A stretch of 64,000 nucleotides of DNA from Chrysophaeum taylorii (lineage: Eukaryota; Sar; Pelagophyceae; Pelagomonadales; Pelagomonadaceae): positions 1-64,000 of the forward strand of contig JAQMWT010000570.1 in NCBI GenBank assembly GCA_029834535.1. Reading direction: 5' to 3'. Position numbers and translations under genes: made by a program. Under the pieces are notes generated by a model. That model saw only the letters and a program-made list of their open reading frames with translations. It did not search any database and was not told where the DNA came from. This document shows positions 31,033-41,268 of this stretch, piece after piece (positions within the stretch are counted from its first letter, which is position 1; every line of letters begins with the position of its first letter).

Positions 31033-33530
31033 ATGCTCCACACGCGGTTTTTGGCGTCGCGGTCCGAGGAGCCGCAATTTGGGAGCGGACCGATCATATC
31101 GGCGACGCCGGTGATTTTTTCGAGCAGCGAGACGTCCTCAGCTTCGGCACCGCCAGCGACGATGGATGGCGAAAATCGGACGACCTCGTCGTCGTGTGAT
31201 GATGATGAGCCGAAAGTACCACCTCCCTCGTGTATGAAAAAAGCTGTCAGTCACAAGCGCGGCGCGGGGAACTCTTCCTCAGCGACCAGTAAAAAGAAGA
31301 AGCGGGTGGCATTCGAGCCGTCGGAGGAGGATTGCGCGACGACGACGACGACGACGACGACGCGCCCGCGGATAAGGACGAGGAGCCCGGCTTTAAGACG
31401 GTGGGCGGGAAGAAAGTGGTGCCGTCCGAGGAGGGCCAAAAGAAAGCGGAAAAGTTGTTCGAATCGGAGGAAGAAAAGACGCGCGTCGCGAAGCGACCCG
31501 ACGGTCACAAGGAGTCGAAGCGAGGGCGACGAGCCAAGAAGGGAGCGCGCCGGTTCGTCGCTCCGGTCAAGGCGTCGTCGTCGTCCAAGGCGGCGGCGGC
31601 GGCGGCGGCCAAGGCGGCGAGCAAGGAGGCAGAAAATCGAGAGCCGACGTTGTCGCCGCCGGCGCACGCGCGCGCGGGCTCGTTCGTCACGCCGCGACAA
31701 GCGAGCGAGCCGAAAAAAAAAGCCGCCCCTCCTCGGACTTGGAGTAGTACGACCGAAAGACGACGACGCGACGCGGTACTGTCGAATCTCGACTCGTCGG
31801 TCGTCCGGTCGGTGACGTCGACAAACGCGGATCGCGTTCGGTTCGACGCAACGACGGGGCTGCCGTTCGACGTGGTCGAGGCGGCGGCGGGGTTCTCGAG
31901 CACGGTGCTGACGGTGGACTACGCGGCGTCGCACCTCATCAATCTCCGCAAGCTGGACCCGTCGCTCGTGCGCAAGACGACCGAGGGCCGCGCCGACGAT
32001 GCGGCGTGGCGGGCGTGGGTGCGGAACCACTACCGGTGGATCGTCTGGAAACTCGCGGCCATCGAGCGCGTCTTTGGCGGGGGGCACCGGCTGACGTACG
32101 ACGCTGTCGTCGAGCAAATCGCTCGCCGGTTCGAGCGAGAGATCGAGCGCGCGCAAAAGCCCGCGCTCCGCGCGATCCTCCAGCGCGACGCGCCGGCGCA
32201 ACGACTCGTCGTGCTGTGCGTGAGCGAAGTTGGCGAAACCCACCTCGAACTGACTGACGGGTGGTACTCGGTGCGCGCCGCGCTCGACCGGGCCTTGTCG
32301 TTTCGCGTCGCGAGAGGCGCGATTCGCGTCGGTACCAAGCTCGCCGTCTGCGAGGCGAGACTCGAGGGACCGGCGGCCGATCCGCTCGACGCTCTCGTCG
32401 AGCGCGAAACGATGAAGGGCGGGCCCTCCGCAGTCCAGGTGCTGCACGTGCACGCCAACGGCACGCGCCGCGCGCGCCGGGACGCGCGCCTCGGCTTCCA
32501 GCGCCGCCGCCGCATGACGCTGCCGCTCGGCGCGATCGGCGCCGCCCAGGGCGTCGTGCCGGCGCTCGAGGCTGTTGTCGCGCGCGTCGTGCTGCCCGTC
32601 GAAGGAGAGGAAGACGCGCCGTGCCTCCGGCTCGTCGCTCCCGCCGAGCCTCGCCCCGTCGCCGCCGAGCTGAGCGTTCGCCAGAGCGGCGGCGACGACG
32701 ACGGAGCCCCGCGAGAAGGTGACCTGGTTCGCGTTTTTGCCTGCGAGCCGCGCCGCACCAAACCCGACGGCACGCTCGTGCTCTGCCTCAACCAGCGGTC
32801 GCGCGTCGCGAGGCTCGGACCCGCGCCGCGCACTCTCGCGGCCGCCGCGCGCTACGAACCCCGCGCTCTCTTCGGCTGCGCGCGCGTCGCCGCACTTCTC
32901 CGCGATCGCCGCGACGCGATCGTCGACGTCGCGGGCGTCGTCGTCGACGTCGCCGACGCCCTCTGCGTCGCCGACGCGTCCCCCTACGTCCTCGTCTTGC
33001 GCCTGCCGTCGGACGACGACACCCCCGCGGTAAGACGCGCGAGGGCCTTGCGCGCGGGAGAGGTCGTCGCCGTCTTGAACGTTGTCGCGTCTCGCGCGCC
33101 GAGACCCGACGTCCTCATCTGCGAGTGGACGCCCCAGGCTCGCGTCTGCGCGACGGCGGCGCGACTCGAAAGCGCCGCGTCCTCGCGCCTTCGCGACGAT
33201 TTCGAGTCCCTCGAGCGGTGGGCTCGCGGAAAGGGGCCCGCTAACGCGCTCGCCGAGGCGCGACGACAGCTTTCAGACTTCTTCGCCGCATCGGCCGTCG
33301 AAACGCCCCAGCAAAATAATCCGCCCGAGGACGAACCGCCGCGCGGCCTCGAGACCTCGCTCCAAGCAGCCCTCGACAACCGCCGAGATGACGGGGCGAC
33401 CCTCGCCGAGCTCAGAATCGAATTGGGCTGCGCGACACCCCGAGCCGCCGACGCGCTCGACGTCCTCGTCGAGAAACTTCAAGCCGACGGCCTCATCTAC
33501 CTCGACGCGGATCGCGTCCGCTTGCTCTAG
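31033..33530 (+). CDS. BRCA2: BRCA2-like recombination mediator (frame break near the N-terminus)
   Basis: The main frame, about 31333-33530, encodes ~730 residues. FKTVGGKKVVPSEEGQKKAE is a clear BRC repeat (FxTxxGKxVxxSEE..KKAExLF), the RAD51-binding element; only one is seen. The helical domain and OB1 follow: WVRNHYRWIVWKLAAIERVF, RAILQRDAPAQRLVVLCVS, ELTDGWYSVRAALDRAL and LGFQRRRRMTLPLGAI, all in BRCA2 order. Further OB-like sequence comes next. The last ~50 residues (GATLAELRIELGCATPRAADALDVLVEKLQADGLIYLD) look like a winged helix as in the RPA32 C-terminus. No ATG begins the main frame. A Ser/Lys-rich frame from 31033 (or ATG 31162) ends at EPSEED exactly where the Asp run starts one frame over at about 31330, so an indel or sequence error is likely there. 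Confidence 0.85.
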
Positions 33531-33734
33531 TTTTGCGCCTACCCGCCGCCGTCTTCTCTCTCTCTAGTAGTAGTAGAAAGAAGCATCCGAGGCACGCGCG
33601 GTGTTTTGTTTTGCCTATTATTAGAGTGTGCTCTCGTTCGCGCGACGGCGGCGGTGTGGCTTTAAGCCGGCCGGTTCTAACTAAACGAAATAGGGCGTGC
33701 ACCGCCGCCAACGGGCCGAAGAAGAGGAGGGGCC

Positions 33735-33768
33735 ACCTCCCTCCCTCCCTCCCTCCCTCCCTCCCTCG
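33735..33768. repeat. (CTCC)n microsatellite
   Basis: About eight CTCC units lie in the intergenic space between the convergent BRCA2-like and COMMD4 genes. Confidence 0.95.
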
Positions 33769-33855
33769 CGTTTTCTTGTGCGGTGCTGCCAACGGCGCAA
33801 TGTACGACGACGACGACGACGAAAAGTCTCAACAAGCGGCCGTCTACAAAAAAAT

Positions 33856-34490
33856 CTAGGAGGCGGCTTCGATCGAATCCATAAGGGCGAGGACCTGCTC
33901 CATTTCGTGGAGGAGCAAGGGGAGTTGGTCGGCGGGGAGGTCGAGGTCGACATCCCGCGTCTGATTGGCGTCGTGCTCGAGCTTGAGAGCGAGGCGATAG
34001 GCGGGCTCGGCGTCGGGCTCGGTCGGGAGCTTGACACAGTTGTAGTCGATCGCGCGGTGCACCGAGAATGTATCCCGGGAAAACTTGACGCGCAAGGCGG
34101 CCTTGCTCTCGCGGTACGGTCGGAGTATGGCCTGCGCGTTCTCGCGAGGGAGTCCGAGCTGCTCGATTTCCTTCGCGAGGGTCTCCTCGTCGATGTCGTA
34201 CTTGGCCGCACTCGCGAGGACGAAGTGCACGGCGGCCAGCGTTCCCTCGGACGCCGAGATGTCGGCCTCGCTGTCGCGCGGGGTCGTGAACTTGAGAACT
34301 TTGGCGTAGTCGATCGAGCTGTGGAGCATGTGATGCAATACCTGTTTGACGAGGAGCTTGAGCCGGACCGACGAGATCTCGGACAGCGTCGTGATCTCGT
34401 GGAGCAGCCACGACGGCGCCTCAAGATCTCCGCAGAACCGAAACCTGTGGCGAGAGCGTACACGAGTTGGAGGAAAGGGGCCTACCTCAT
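33856..34490 (-). CDS. COMMD4: COMM domain-containing protein 4
   Basis: Two exons are predicted: 34490-34486 (only ATGAG) and 34444-33856, with a 41-bp GTAGGC...CCACAG intron; 197 residues (human 199). Splicing produces MRFRFCGDLEAPSWLL, matching the MRFRFCGDLDCPDWVL start of animal COMMD4. IDYAKVLKFT, VHFVLASAAKYDIDEETLAKEIEQLGLP and the C-terminal COMM domain (DYNCVKLP... to VLALMDS) follow in family order. COMMD proteins form the Commander/CCC complex that supports endosomal recycling with retriever. It is divergent from the F-box-like gene, with 42 bp between start codons. Confidence 0.9.
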
Positions 34491-34532
34491 CCCGACATGT
34501 AGGTAGGGTAAGTTTTTTTTTAACAAATTTGA
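34491..34532. promoter_or_regulatory. 42-bp divergent promoter gap
   Basis: The start codons of COMMD4 (minus) and the F-box-like ORF (plus) lie 42 bp apart. Promoter elements probably extend into one or both genes, for instance into the COMMD4 first intron (34445-34485). Confidence 0.4.
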
Positions 34533-35378
34533 ATGGACCTCCTCGATGGAGACGTGGTTCGAAGCGTGTACGCGTTCACGAGCCTCCGTGGTGCCGTGCG
34601 GCTCGCCGCCACCTCGCGGCGGCTCCTCGAGGCGTGTCCCGACGACCATCTCGGGGACCACCGCCCGTCGCCAGCCTCGGCGGTCCCCGCGACGGCCGCG
34701 TCTCGAGGCCTCCTCGAGCGGTGCGAGCAAGCGGGCAACGCGACGTTCGCCGCGAGGCCTTTGTGGGCGCGGCTCGCACGTCAACGGGCCAAAGTCGCAA
34801 CGGTTACCGAAGCGCTCGCGGCGGGCGAGGTGTCTCTCGCCGAATACGCGGCATCTCTGTGGGTCTTAGGGCGCGAGCTCGACGACGATGTCGTCGCCGA
34901 CCTCGCCCGCGGGGGTCCTCTAGTCGTTCTCTGCGTGTTGCACGCGGCTTGGAAATGCGCGAATGTTCCCCGCCTTTTCTTCTTCCTCTTCGACGAGGCG
35001 CGCGACGCCCGCGTCGAGCTGTGCTTCTATGAACGCGGCTTCCTAGACCCCAATGCCCCCCTCCGGTCGCGGGATTACCTCCGCCGCGAGACCATCTACC
35101 TGGACCACGTCATCCGCGACGTGTGCGATGCGGGTTTCCGGTGGTGTTCCCCACCCCAAGGAGAAGAAGAAGAAGAAGAAGAAGAAGGTGATGGGGGCCC
35201 ACCACACACACCACCACCACCGTCGTTGCGGGTGCTCGATGGGAAGTGCGGGGCCCACCTCATCTCGGGCCTTCGGGAACCCGTGTTGCGCGTGTTACTA
35301 CCTACCTCCTCGAGGTCGCAGCCCCGACCACCCGACCCGAGAGAGAAAGCCACTCCCAGAAGAAGAAGACGTTGCTAG
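34533..35378 (+). CDS. F-box-like protein, uncharacterised
   Basis: 281 residues. The N-terminus MDLLDGDVVRSVYAFTSLRGAVRLAATSRRLLEA has the spacing of an F-box (LLxxDVVxxVxxFxSLxxxxxLAxTSRxL), which would link it to SKP1-cullin ubiquitin ligases. The middle (residues ~70-200) is helical and unrecognised. After a Glu run (GAA repeat at about 35161-35190) the frame is Pro/Arg-rich, which suggests that the true C-terminus lies earlier or that an intron is unrecognised there. The first ATG after the COMMD4 divergent gap is used. Confidence 0.4.
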   Translation: MDLLDGDVVRSVYAFTSLRGAVRLAATSRRLLEACPDDHLGDHRPSPASAVPATAASRGLLERCEQAGNATFAARPLWARLARQRAKVATVTEALAAGEVSLAEYAASLWVLGRELDDDVVADLARGGPLVVLCVLHAAWKCANVPRLFFFLFDEARDARVELCFYERGFLDPNAPLRSRDYLRRETIYLDHVIRDVCDAGFRWCSPPQGEEEEEEEEGDGGPPHTPPPPSLRVLDGKCGAHLISGLREPVLRVLLPTSSRSQPRPPDPREKATPRRRRRC

Positions 35379-35510
35379 TTGAAGTCAACGTGTCGAAATG
35401 AATACCTCCCAAGGAGCAATGTGGATAGCAGAAGGGCGTGGTCCTTGCAGTTGTCGTGGATAGGGGGCGCCGGCGGCAGCAGCAAAGTTTGTGCATAGTT
35501 CCTGAGACAC

Positions 35511-37952
35511 ATGGTGCAATTCGGCGCGATCCTCGAGGAGTCAAAGGTGTCGTTCGACGAAACGTTTCGGAGCCATTTCGTGGACTACGAGGAGCTGAAG
35601 CGCGTGCTCGAGCGGCCCGGCGTGACGTCGGTCGCGTTCGAGCGCGCGCTCGACGGCGAGATCGAGAAGAGCGCGCTGTTCGCGTGCGGGCGCGTCGGGC
35701 ACGTCGCCGAGGTTCTGCGCGAGGGCGGCGACGTCGCGGCCGCGCGCGAGGCGACGAGTCTGTTGCTGGCGACGCTCCGGTTCGTCGAGCTCAACCTCGT
35801 TGCCGTCCGCAAGATCGTCAAGAAGCGCGACAAGTTTGCCGCGAGGGACGGGTTTGGCCGCGCCCCCGCCCGCAAGAGCGGGGGTGTGAATTGGCTCCTC
35901 TGCCCCGAGCGGTCGCGGCACCTCGAATGTCTCGAAAGCTTCGAGCCGCAATTCGCCGCGCTCCTCGTGTCGGCGCGCGCGATCCGCGAGAGCCGGGTCT
36001 TCGGCGGCGCGCGGGGTCCGCCGGCCCTCAACGTGGCGGCGATCCCCGCCGACCGGCCCTCCCCGCGCCCGGGCGCCCTCGACCGCAAGGGATCGCACAA
36101 TTCGATGATGGGCGCTTTGATCGCTACGGGCGACGCCGCCGACGCCCGGGCCCTCGCCGAGCTCATCGACTCCTGCGAGCAGGCCTTGGCGTCGGCCCAC
36201 GCCGCGCGCCGCGACCTCCGCCTCCATGCGGCGGCGGCGAAAGCGGCGATGAGCGCCCTCGGCGGCGTCGATTCGGACGTCGACTACGCCAAGACCTCGT
36301 CGCGCGACGCCGCCGACCCCCCGCTCTCGAGGTCGAAGACGAGGACGAGGACGAGGACTCCTGCTCCTGCTCCTACGACGAGCGCTCGTCCTCCTACCGC
36401 GAGCGGTGGTGGTGGCGAGCAGCCCAAACCACCACCACCTCTCGTCAAAGGGGACCACTGCTGCGAGCGCCTCGCGGCGGCCGCGTCGCGCGCGTGGCGG
36501 CGGCACCGCCCGAGCAAGGGTTACTACGCGGCGGTGCCGCCCCCGGCGCTCGAGGAGGGCCTCGGAGGAGAGCACTGCGCCGCGTGCGCCGCGGCGGCGC
36601 GGCGCGTCGCGCTCGCGGCACAGTGTTCGGGCGCAGCGCTATACGCGGCTTCGTGCTACGCGATCGCGCCGACGGCGCACGACTACGCGGCGCGCGTGAA
36701 CGCTCCCAGAGCTTTCGCGGGCGTGTTGCTCGCGGCGGCGCCTCTCGCGTCCCTCGCCTCGCGCTTCGCCATGTCCGAGTGGTGCCGGCGCGCGCGCGTC
36801 GGCTTCAAGCCGCCCGTCATTCTTGGCGGCGCTCTCTGCTGCGCCGGGAATCTCCTGTATTGCGTCGCGCCCAGGCTCGTCCTCGTCAGACACCGCGCAC
36901 CTCTCGCCCTCTTCGCGCGCGTCGCCGTCGGCGCCTCGGGCGGCGCGGACGCCGTCAACCGCCGCTACATTGGCACCGCCGATCTCCCGCCCTCGGACCG
37001 CGGGGCGGCGGCCGCGCGCTACGTAGCCGCGGACGCGCTCGGCGTCGCCCTCGGGCCGCTCCTCGCCGCCGCCTGCGCGGCCAGAGGCAGGCGGAGCCTC
37101 GCGGCGCTCACCGCGCCGTCCCTCGGCCTCGCCGTCGCCTGGGCCCTCCACGCCCTCTTCGTCGCGGCCCTCTGGCGGGAAATTGATCCGACCTGCTCCA
37201 CGTCCTCGTCCTCCGAGAGCGCCCGCGGCTCCCCGAGCAACGACAACAGCAGCAGCGGTAGCAGAACGACGGCCCGCGACCCGCTCGACGACTCGTTCGA
37301 AAAGGTCCCGTCCTCCTACGGCACGACCGAGGCCCGACCGAGGCAGCAGCAGCAGGCCTTCCCGTACCAGTCGGCCCTCGGTCGCCTCTTCGCGTCGGGC
37401 GTCGTCCACGAAGCCATCCTCGCGTCGTCGGCGCTCGTCTCGGACGACGAGTTCGGCTGGACGCCGCGTTCCTCGGGCCTCCTTTTGTGCTGCCTCCGGC
37501 TCTCGGCCCTCGCCTCCACGAGGCGCGCCGAGGACCTCGCCGAACGCTTCGACGAGCGCGCGCTCTCCGTTTGCGGCAGCGCCGGAACCCTCGTAGCGAC
37601 CGTCGTCCTTCTCGCCTTCCCGATGCGATCCGTCTTGCCCCGAGGAGCACTCACCGCCTGGCTCCTCGCCTCCTTCGCCGCCTTCGCGTGCGCCGAAGTC
37701 ATGGGCGTCGCCGACAAGGCCCTCGTCGCCAAGCTCAAGGCTTCGGCCGCGCGAAAGCGCGCGCCGATTGTCGCGATCGGCGCTCGCGTCTGCGGCGACC
37801 TCGTCTTCGCTCTCGCCGCCACCAGGACCTCCGTCCGCGCCATCGTCCTCGTCCTCTGGCTCCCGCCGGCCATCTCGCTCCTCGCCGCGCTCGCCTCGGT
37901 CCTCCTCGTTGTCGACCGCGCCTACCGGGCAGCGAACGACGGACCTTCGTGA
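35511..37952 (+). CDS. SPX-MFS transporter (vacuolar phosphate transporter type)
   Basis: 813 residues, no intron. The N-terminus MVQFGAILEESKV...FVDYEELKRVL is an SPX start. FVELNLVAVRKIVKKRDK, near residue 90, is the Lys-rich helix that binds inositol pyrophosphates in SPX domains. A poorly conserved linker with Arg/Thr and Gly runs follows. From ~residue 370 there are two blocks of hydrophobic helices separated by a Ser-rich loop (~residues 560-620), as in MFS 6+6 topology; AVNRRYIGTADLP fits the family's cytosolic loop after helix 4. Plant PHT5/VPT proteins with this architecture move phosphate across the vacuolar membrane under inositol-pyrophosphate control. The same role here is inferred. 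Confidence 0.78.
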   Translation: MVQFGAILEESKVSFDETFRSHFVDYEELKRVLERPGVTSVAFERALDGEIEKSALFACGRVGHVAEVLREGGDVAAAREATSLLLATLRFVELNLVAVRKIVKKRDKFAARDGFGRAPARKSGGVNWLLCPERSRHLECLESFEPQFAALLVSARAIRESRVFGGARGPPALNVAAIPADRPSPRPGALDRKGSHNSMMGALIATGDAADARALAELIDSCEQALASAHAARRDLRLHAAAAKAAMSALGGVDSDVDYAKTSSRDAADPPLSRSKTRTRTRTPAPAPTTSARPPTASGGGGEQPKPPPPLVKGDHCCERLAAAASRAWRRHRPSKGYYAAVPPPALEEGLGGEHCAACAAAARRVALAAQCSGAALYAASCYAIAPTAHDYAARVNAPRAFAGVLLAAAPLASLASRFAMSEWCRRARVGFKPPVILGGALCCAGNLLYCVAPRLVLVRHRAPLALFARVAVGASGGADAVNRRYIGTADLPPSDRGAAAARYVAADALGVALGPLLAAACAARGRRSLAALTAPSLGLAVAWALHALFVAALWREIDPTCSTSSSSESARGSPSNDNSSSGSRTTARDPLDDSFEKVPSSYGTTEARPRQQQQAFPYQSALGRLFASGVVHEAILASSALVSDDEFGWTPRSSGLLLCCLRLSALASTRRAEDLAERFDERALSVCGSAGTLVATVVLLAFPMRSVLPRGALTAWLLASFAAFACAEVMGVADKALVAKLKASAARKRAPIVAIGARVCGDLVFALAATRTSVRAIVLVLWLPPAISLLAALASVLLVVDRAYRAANDGPS

Positions 37953-38176
37953 CGCGCCGACGCGATTTCTGCCGACGACGATGATCCCCAGCACCGCGAA
38001 TCCCCGTGCATTCGTTGCTTTCAGTCGCAACTTTACATTGCGCGCGACGTTTTCAAGCTGATTCTTCATCATCATCCGTTTTGCCGCGTCCTTCTCGTAT
38101 CTCCCTCGCCAAAGTTGCTGTGCTCCGCCGCGCGTTGTAAAGTGGGGGCACGGTGCTGCTGCTGCCGCTCGTTGGA

Positions 38177-38201
38177 CGGGCGGGCGGGCGGGCGGGCGGG
38201 C
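38177..38201. repeat. (GGGC)n run, G-quadruplex-capable
   Basis: Six consecutive GGGC units downstream of the SPX-MFS gene give at least four closely spaced G-triplets. Confidence 0.85.
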
Positions 38202-38301
38202 CACCACCACCCTCGTCGCGCTCGCCTACTTCGTTGCCCTTCACGACAATGGCATTCTTTTTTTTTTTTTCGTCTCTCTCCTTCTGCGTGCTTCTTCTCG
38301 A

Positions 38302-38333
<32 letters not shown>

Positions 38334-40822
38334 ATGTTTTGTCTGTCCCCTCGAATATGTCAGTAAGCCAGCCAGTCAGTCAGTCACGCGGGTCTCGAAT
38401 TTACATTCGTGACTCTATCGGGCTACTACCTTGTCGTCAGTAGATGGAACCCTGCACCAATGGCGAACAACAATGGATGGCCCTTTGCTCTCCTATGCGC
38501 CACGCGTCTCCCACAACGTCGTAAAGCGAACAACTAAAGGACACCTGCCCTGCTGCAAGGACACTTCGCACGCAGACGACGACGACGACGACGACAGCGA
38601 GCTGCTTGCTGCGTGGACCCCTCGAGATTTTATGGGCCATCCGAGCAGTGTGCGCCTCTCTCTCCCTCTCTCTATAATCCTGCATGAATGCCTTGGGCAA
38701 TATTTATTTGAATACACACGTCGATTCAGCAAGCAAGCACGTTTTTGTCTTCTCTTATCTTGTCTTTCACGAGGTCTTTCCTTCCGGGTACCAGATGGGC
38801 TGGCGGGCTTTTGGTTCGTTAGTTAGTTTGTTTATTAGTTTGTTAGTTTGTTTCTCCGTCGACGGCCTCGGCGCAAGGAACCACATCTTTGACCGTGCTA
38901 TCCAACCCCCCCCCCACCCTGGGTCTAGTCAACTGGCGCGTGTTATGGTTTGATGGAACCCACCGCGCACTCTCGTAATTGGCGCGCTCCCCTAGGAGGA
39001 TGACGCCACGAGAATTATAAATAAGGCATGCCCAGAAAATTCACCGCACACCCCAGTTTCAGGCCACATATCCGCACATTGATTGTCCACCCGAGGGTTT
39101 CGGTGTCGCAAAACAGTACGATATTATGTCCCCATTTCGACATTTTTAGCTTGCCCCCCGAACACACAGGCAGAATGATCGATACGAGTGGTCCCACAAC
39201 GACTTAGAACTCGTGCTGGCGCAAGCCAGGTTCCAAGGGAGGATCGGCGAAATCCTGGAAAACGCATCAACGTAGCACAACAGTCGTCGCCCATTCATCG
39301 AGCTCGACATCCATGGCCCACGCTGGCAGGTTTGACAGACGATGGCTCGTGCAACTTCCGCGTGCTGCTGCAAGTCGGATGGATGTCTGAGGAGCTCGTG
39401 AACCGAGGACGAGCAGGCGCTTTTTTAAAAAACAGTCAACTGCGATCCGAATGGCAACAAGATCTCAAGAGCGCATAGATCATCTCTAATTACAACGCTG
39501 CGCACCGAAAGTTTAGCGATCAAAAAGCTGCCACGCGCGACATCCGAGCCTTGATCCGCGATATATATAATGGAAGGCAAGTGCGCGAACGTGTGGACCA
39601 AACGACCCGTCGCCCACGACTCCGACGAAGTGCGTCTACAAGCTTGCAGCGGTGGAGACGATCAATGACGGCGGCGTCGAAAACGCTTAATTCGACGGCT
39701 ACAGCTCCAAATGCCCGAGCGCCCCATCGCTCGCGTGCATTATTATTGGAAACAAGGAGCTTTTTCCGAATGTATCGTTCTTGCCGAGCTAGGGCCAGCT
39801 CTCACTAGATAGCCGTCATATACGTGATACACCGTCTTGGGAGCGAGATCATATCTTTGGCCTCCGGCCTTATCGACCGCTCCGCAATCATTTCACGTGT
39901 TGGTTTGGCAATGCTGCGGAGGCCAGCTCGTCTTTCCGCTTGTTTTGCTGATCGCGATCATCTCCGTCTTACGGCTACGCGCTCCTTAAGGTCGGTCTCT
40001 GGAAGGCCGCCGGTCGGTCGCCCGAGGTGTTATTATCACGTGACGCGATGTTCCTTTGAGCGAAACGAACACGACCGCATCGATTTTTTTTTGACGGGCT
40101 CCGCCTCGTGGTGCATTGCTGCGTCGTCGTAGACCGTCCTCTGCCTTATCACCTGCTGAATCTCTCTGTTCTGAATTGTGGTCGTCCCGCCCGTCGTCCA
40201 ACATCGTACGCACGAAGCTCGCTGGCTCCCCGATCTTCCTAGCCGTGCTCACACATAGCTGGAACTTGCGCAATAGCGACGTCCTCGTTTTTTGTGTTCG
40301 CTGGCACAACCTCAGTCATGACGTCGACCCACGAACGCACGCGCGCGCTCGTGCTGCTGCCATCGAGGAGCACCCTGTCCGGAGAAGTGTCGTCGTTTTC
40401 TGATGAGGTCGTGCGTGCGTGCGTGCGTGCTCTAAAAAAAAAAAAGGCTCCTCGCTTGACGAGGCCGACTCGATCCGCTTTTGGAGCGAGCTACGAGAGC
40501 CCTCGAGACTCTTGATGGCGAGCTCGAGGGCCTCGCTGCCAGGCACGTATACCAAGAGGCACTCGGGAGCTGGAAAAAAAAATTTGACGATGACGGATGG
40601 ACGAAATGGGCCAGTTCGCGCCACAGGCCGGGGCCCATTCATTATATGTGATCAGAGGACTAAGCCGTGGAAAAGATGATTCCTCTCGCCAGCCATCGTG
40701 AGCGCAGCCCCTTCCCCCAACTCGCGAAAACACAGCTGACTCTCCATTTTTCGCGACGGTCACCAAACTGCGAGTCGTCGCTCTGACGCAAGCTGGCGCC
40801 AGCTCCTGCGGCCTCGAGCGTA

Positions 40823-40850
40823 TGCTGCTGCTGCTGCTGCTGCTGCTGCT
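40823..40850. repeat. (CTG)n trinucleotide repeat
   Basis: About nine CTG units. Similar CTG/TGC runs occur at 52629-52652 and inside the ARL2BP C-terminal coding region, so this triplet is generally prone to expansion here. Confidence 0.9.
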
Positions 40851-41268
40851 CGATGCTGGATTGGTTATGGGTGTGTTGTTGCGTTGGTTCGACACTCTCC
40901 TCGTCCCCCGGGGACTAATAACTCCTGCGCATTCAATCACGCCGCGTGCTCTTCAAAAAAAAAGCCCGCGCCCATGTTGTTGTTGAATGTAACAGGCCAA
41001 GGTCGGAGGCGAAGAGTGTGGTCATCCGACGACGGTGGGTGGTTGGCGCGTTGTGTTGTCGCTCGCGACTATGTTGTCTGTTTGGTCGCATCGACCGAGG
41101 GTGTGTCGTCGGATCGCGGCGACGCCGTTGTTGGCTCCGCAGGCGGTGGGGTTTTCGGCGGGTCGGGTTTTGGAGCCGCGGCAGGAGCGGTGGCAGTCGC
41201 AGGCGGTCTAGGGACGGGGCTGTGAGGGAGCGCGTCGAGGACACGGTTCTGCGAGAGTTCATTTTACT

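Larger units (their letters stand above)
37953..41268. other. 3.3 kb gene-poor stretch
   Basis: No gene is supported with confidence. Simple repeats are present: (GGGC)n at about 38177-38201, (GTGC)n at 40411-40430 and (CTG)n at 40823-40850. Short frames at 39180-39800 (plus) and 40316-40642 (minus, with the protein-like stretch ECLLVYVPGSEALELAIKSL) could be exon fragments or decayed elements. None matches a family I know. Confidence 0.45.

Noticed and set aside
36639-38210. 523-residue minus-strand open frame
   Set aside because: Antisense shadow of the SPX-MFS gene; Gly/Arg/Glu-rich with no recognisable fold.
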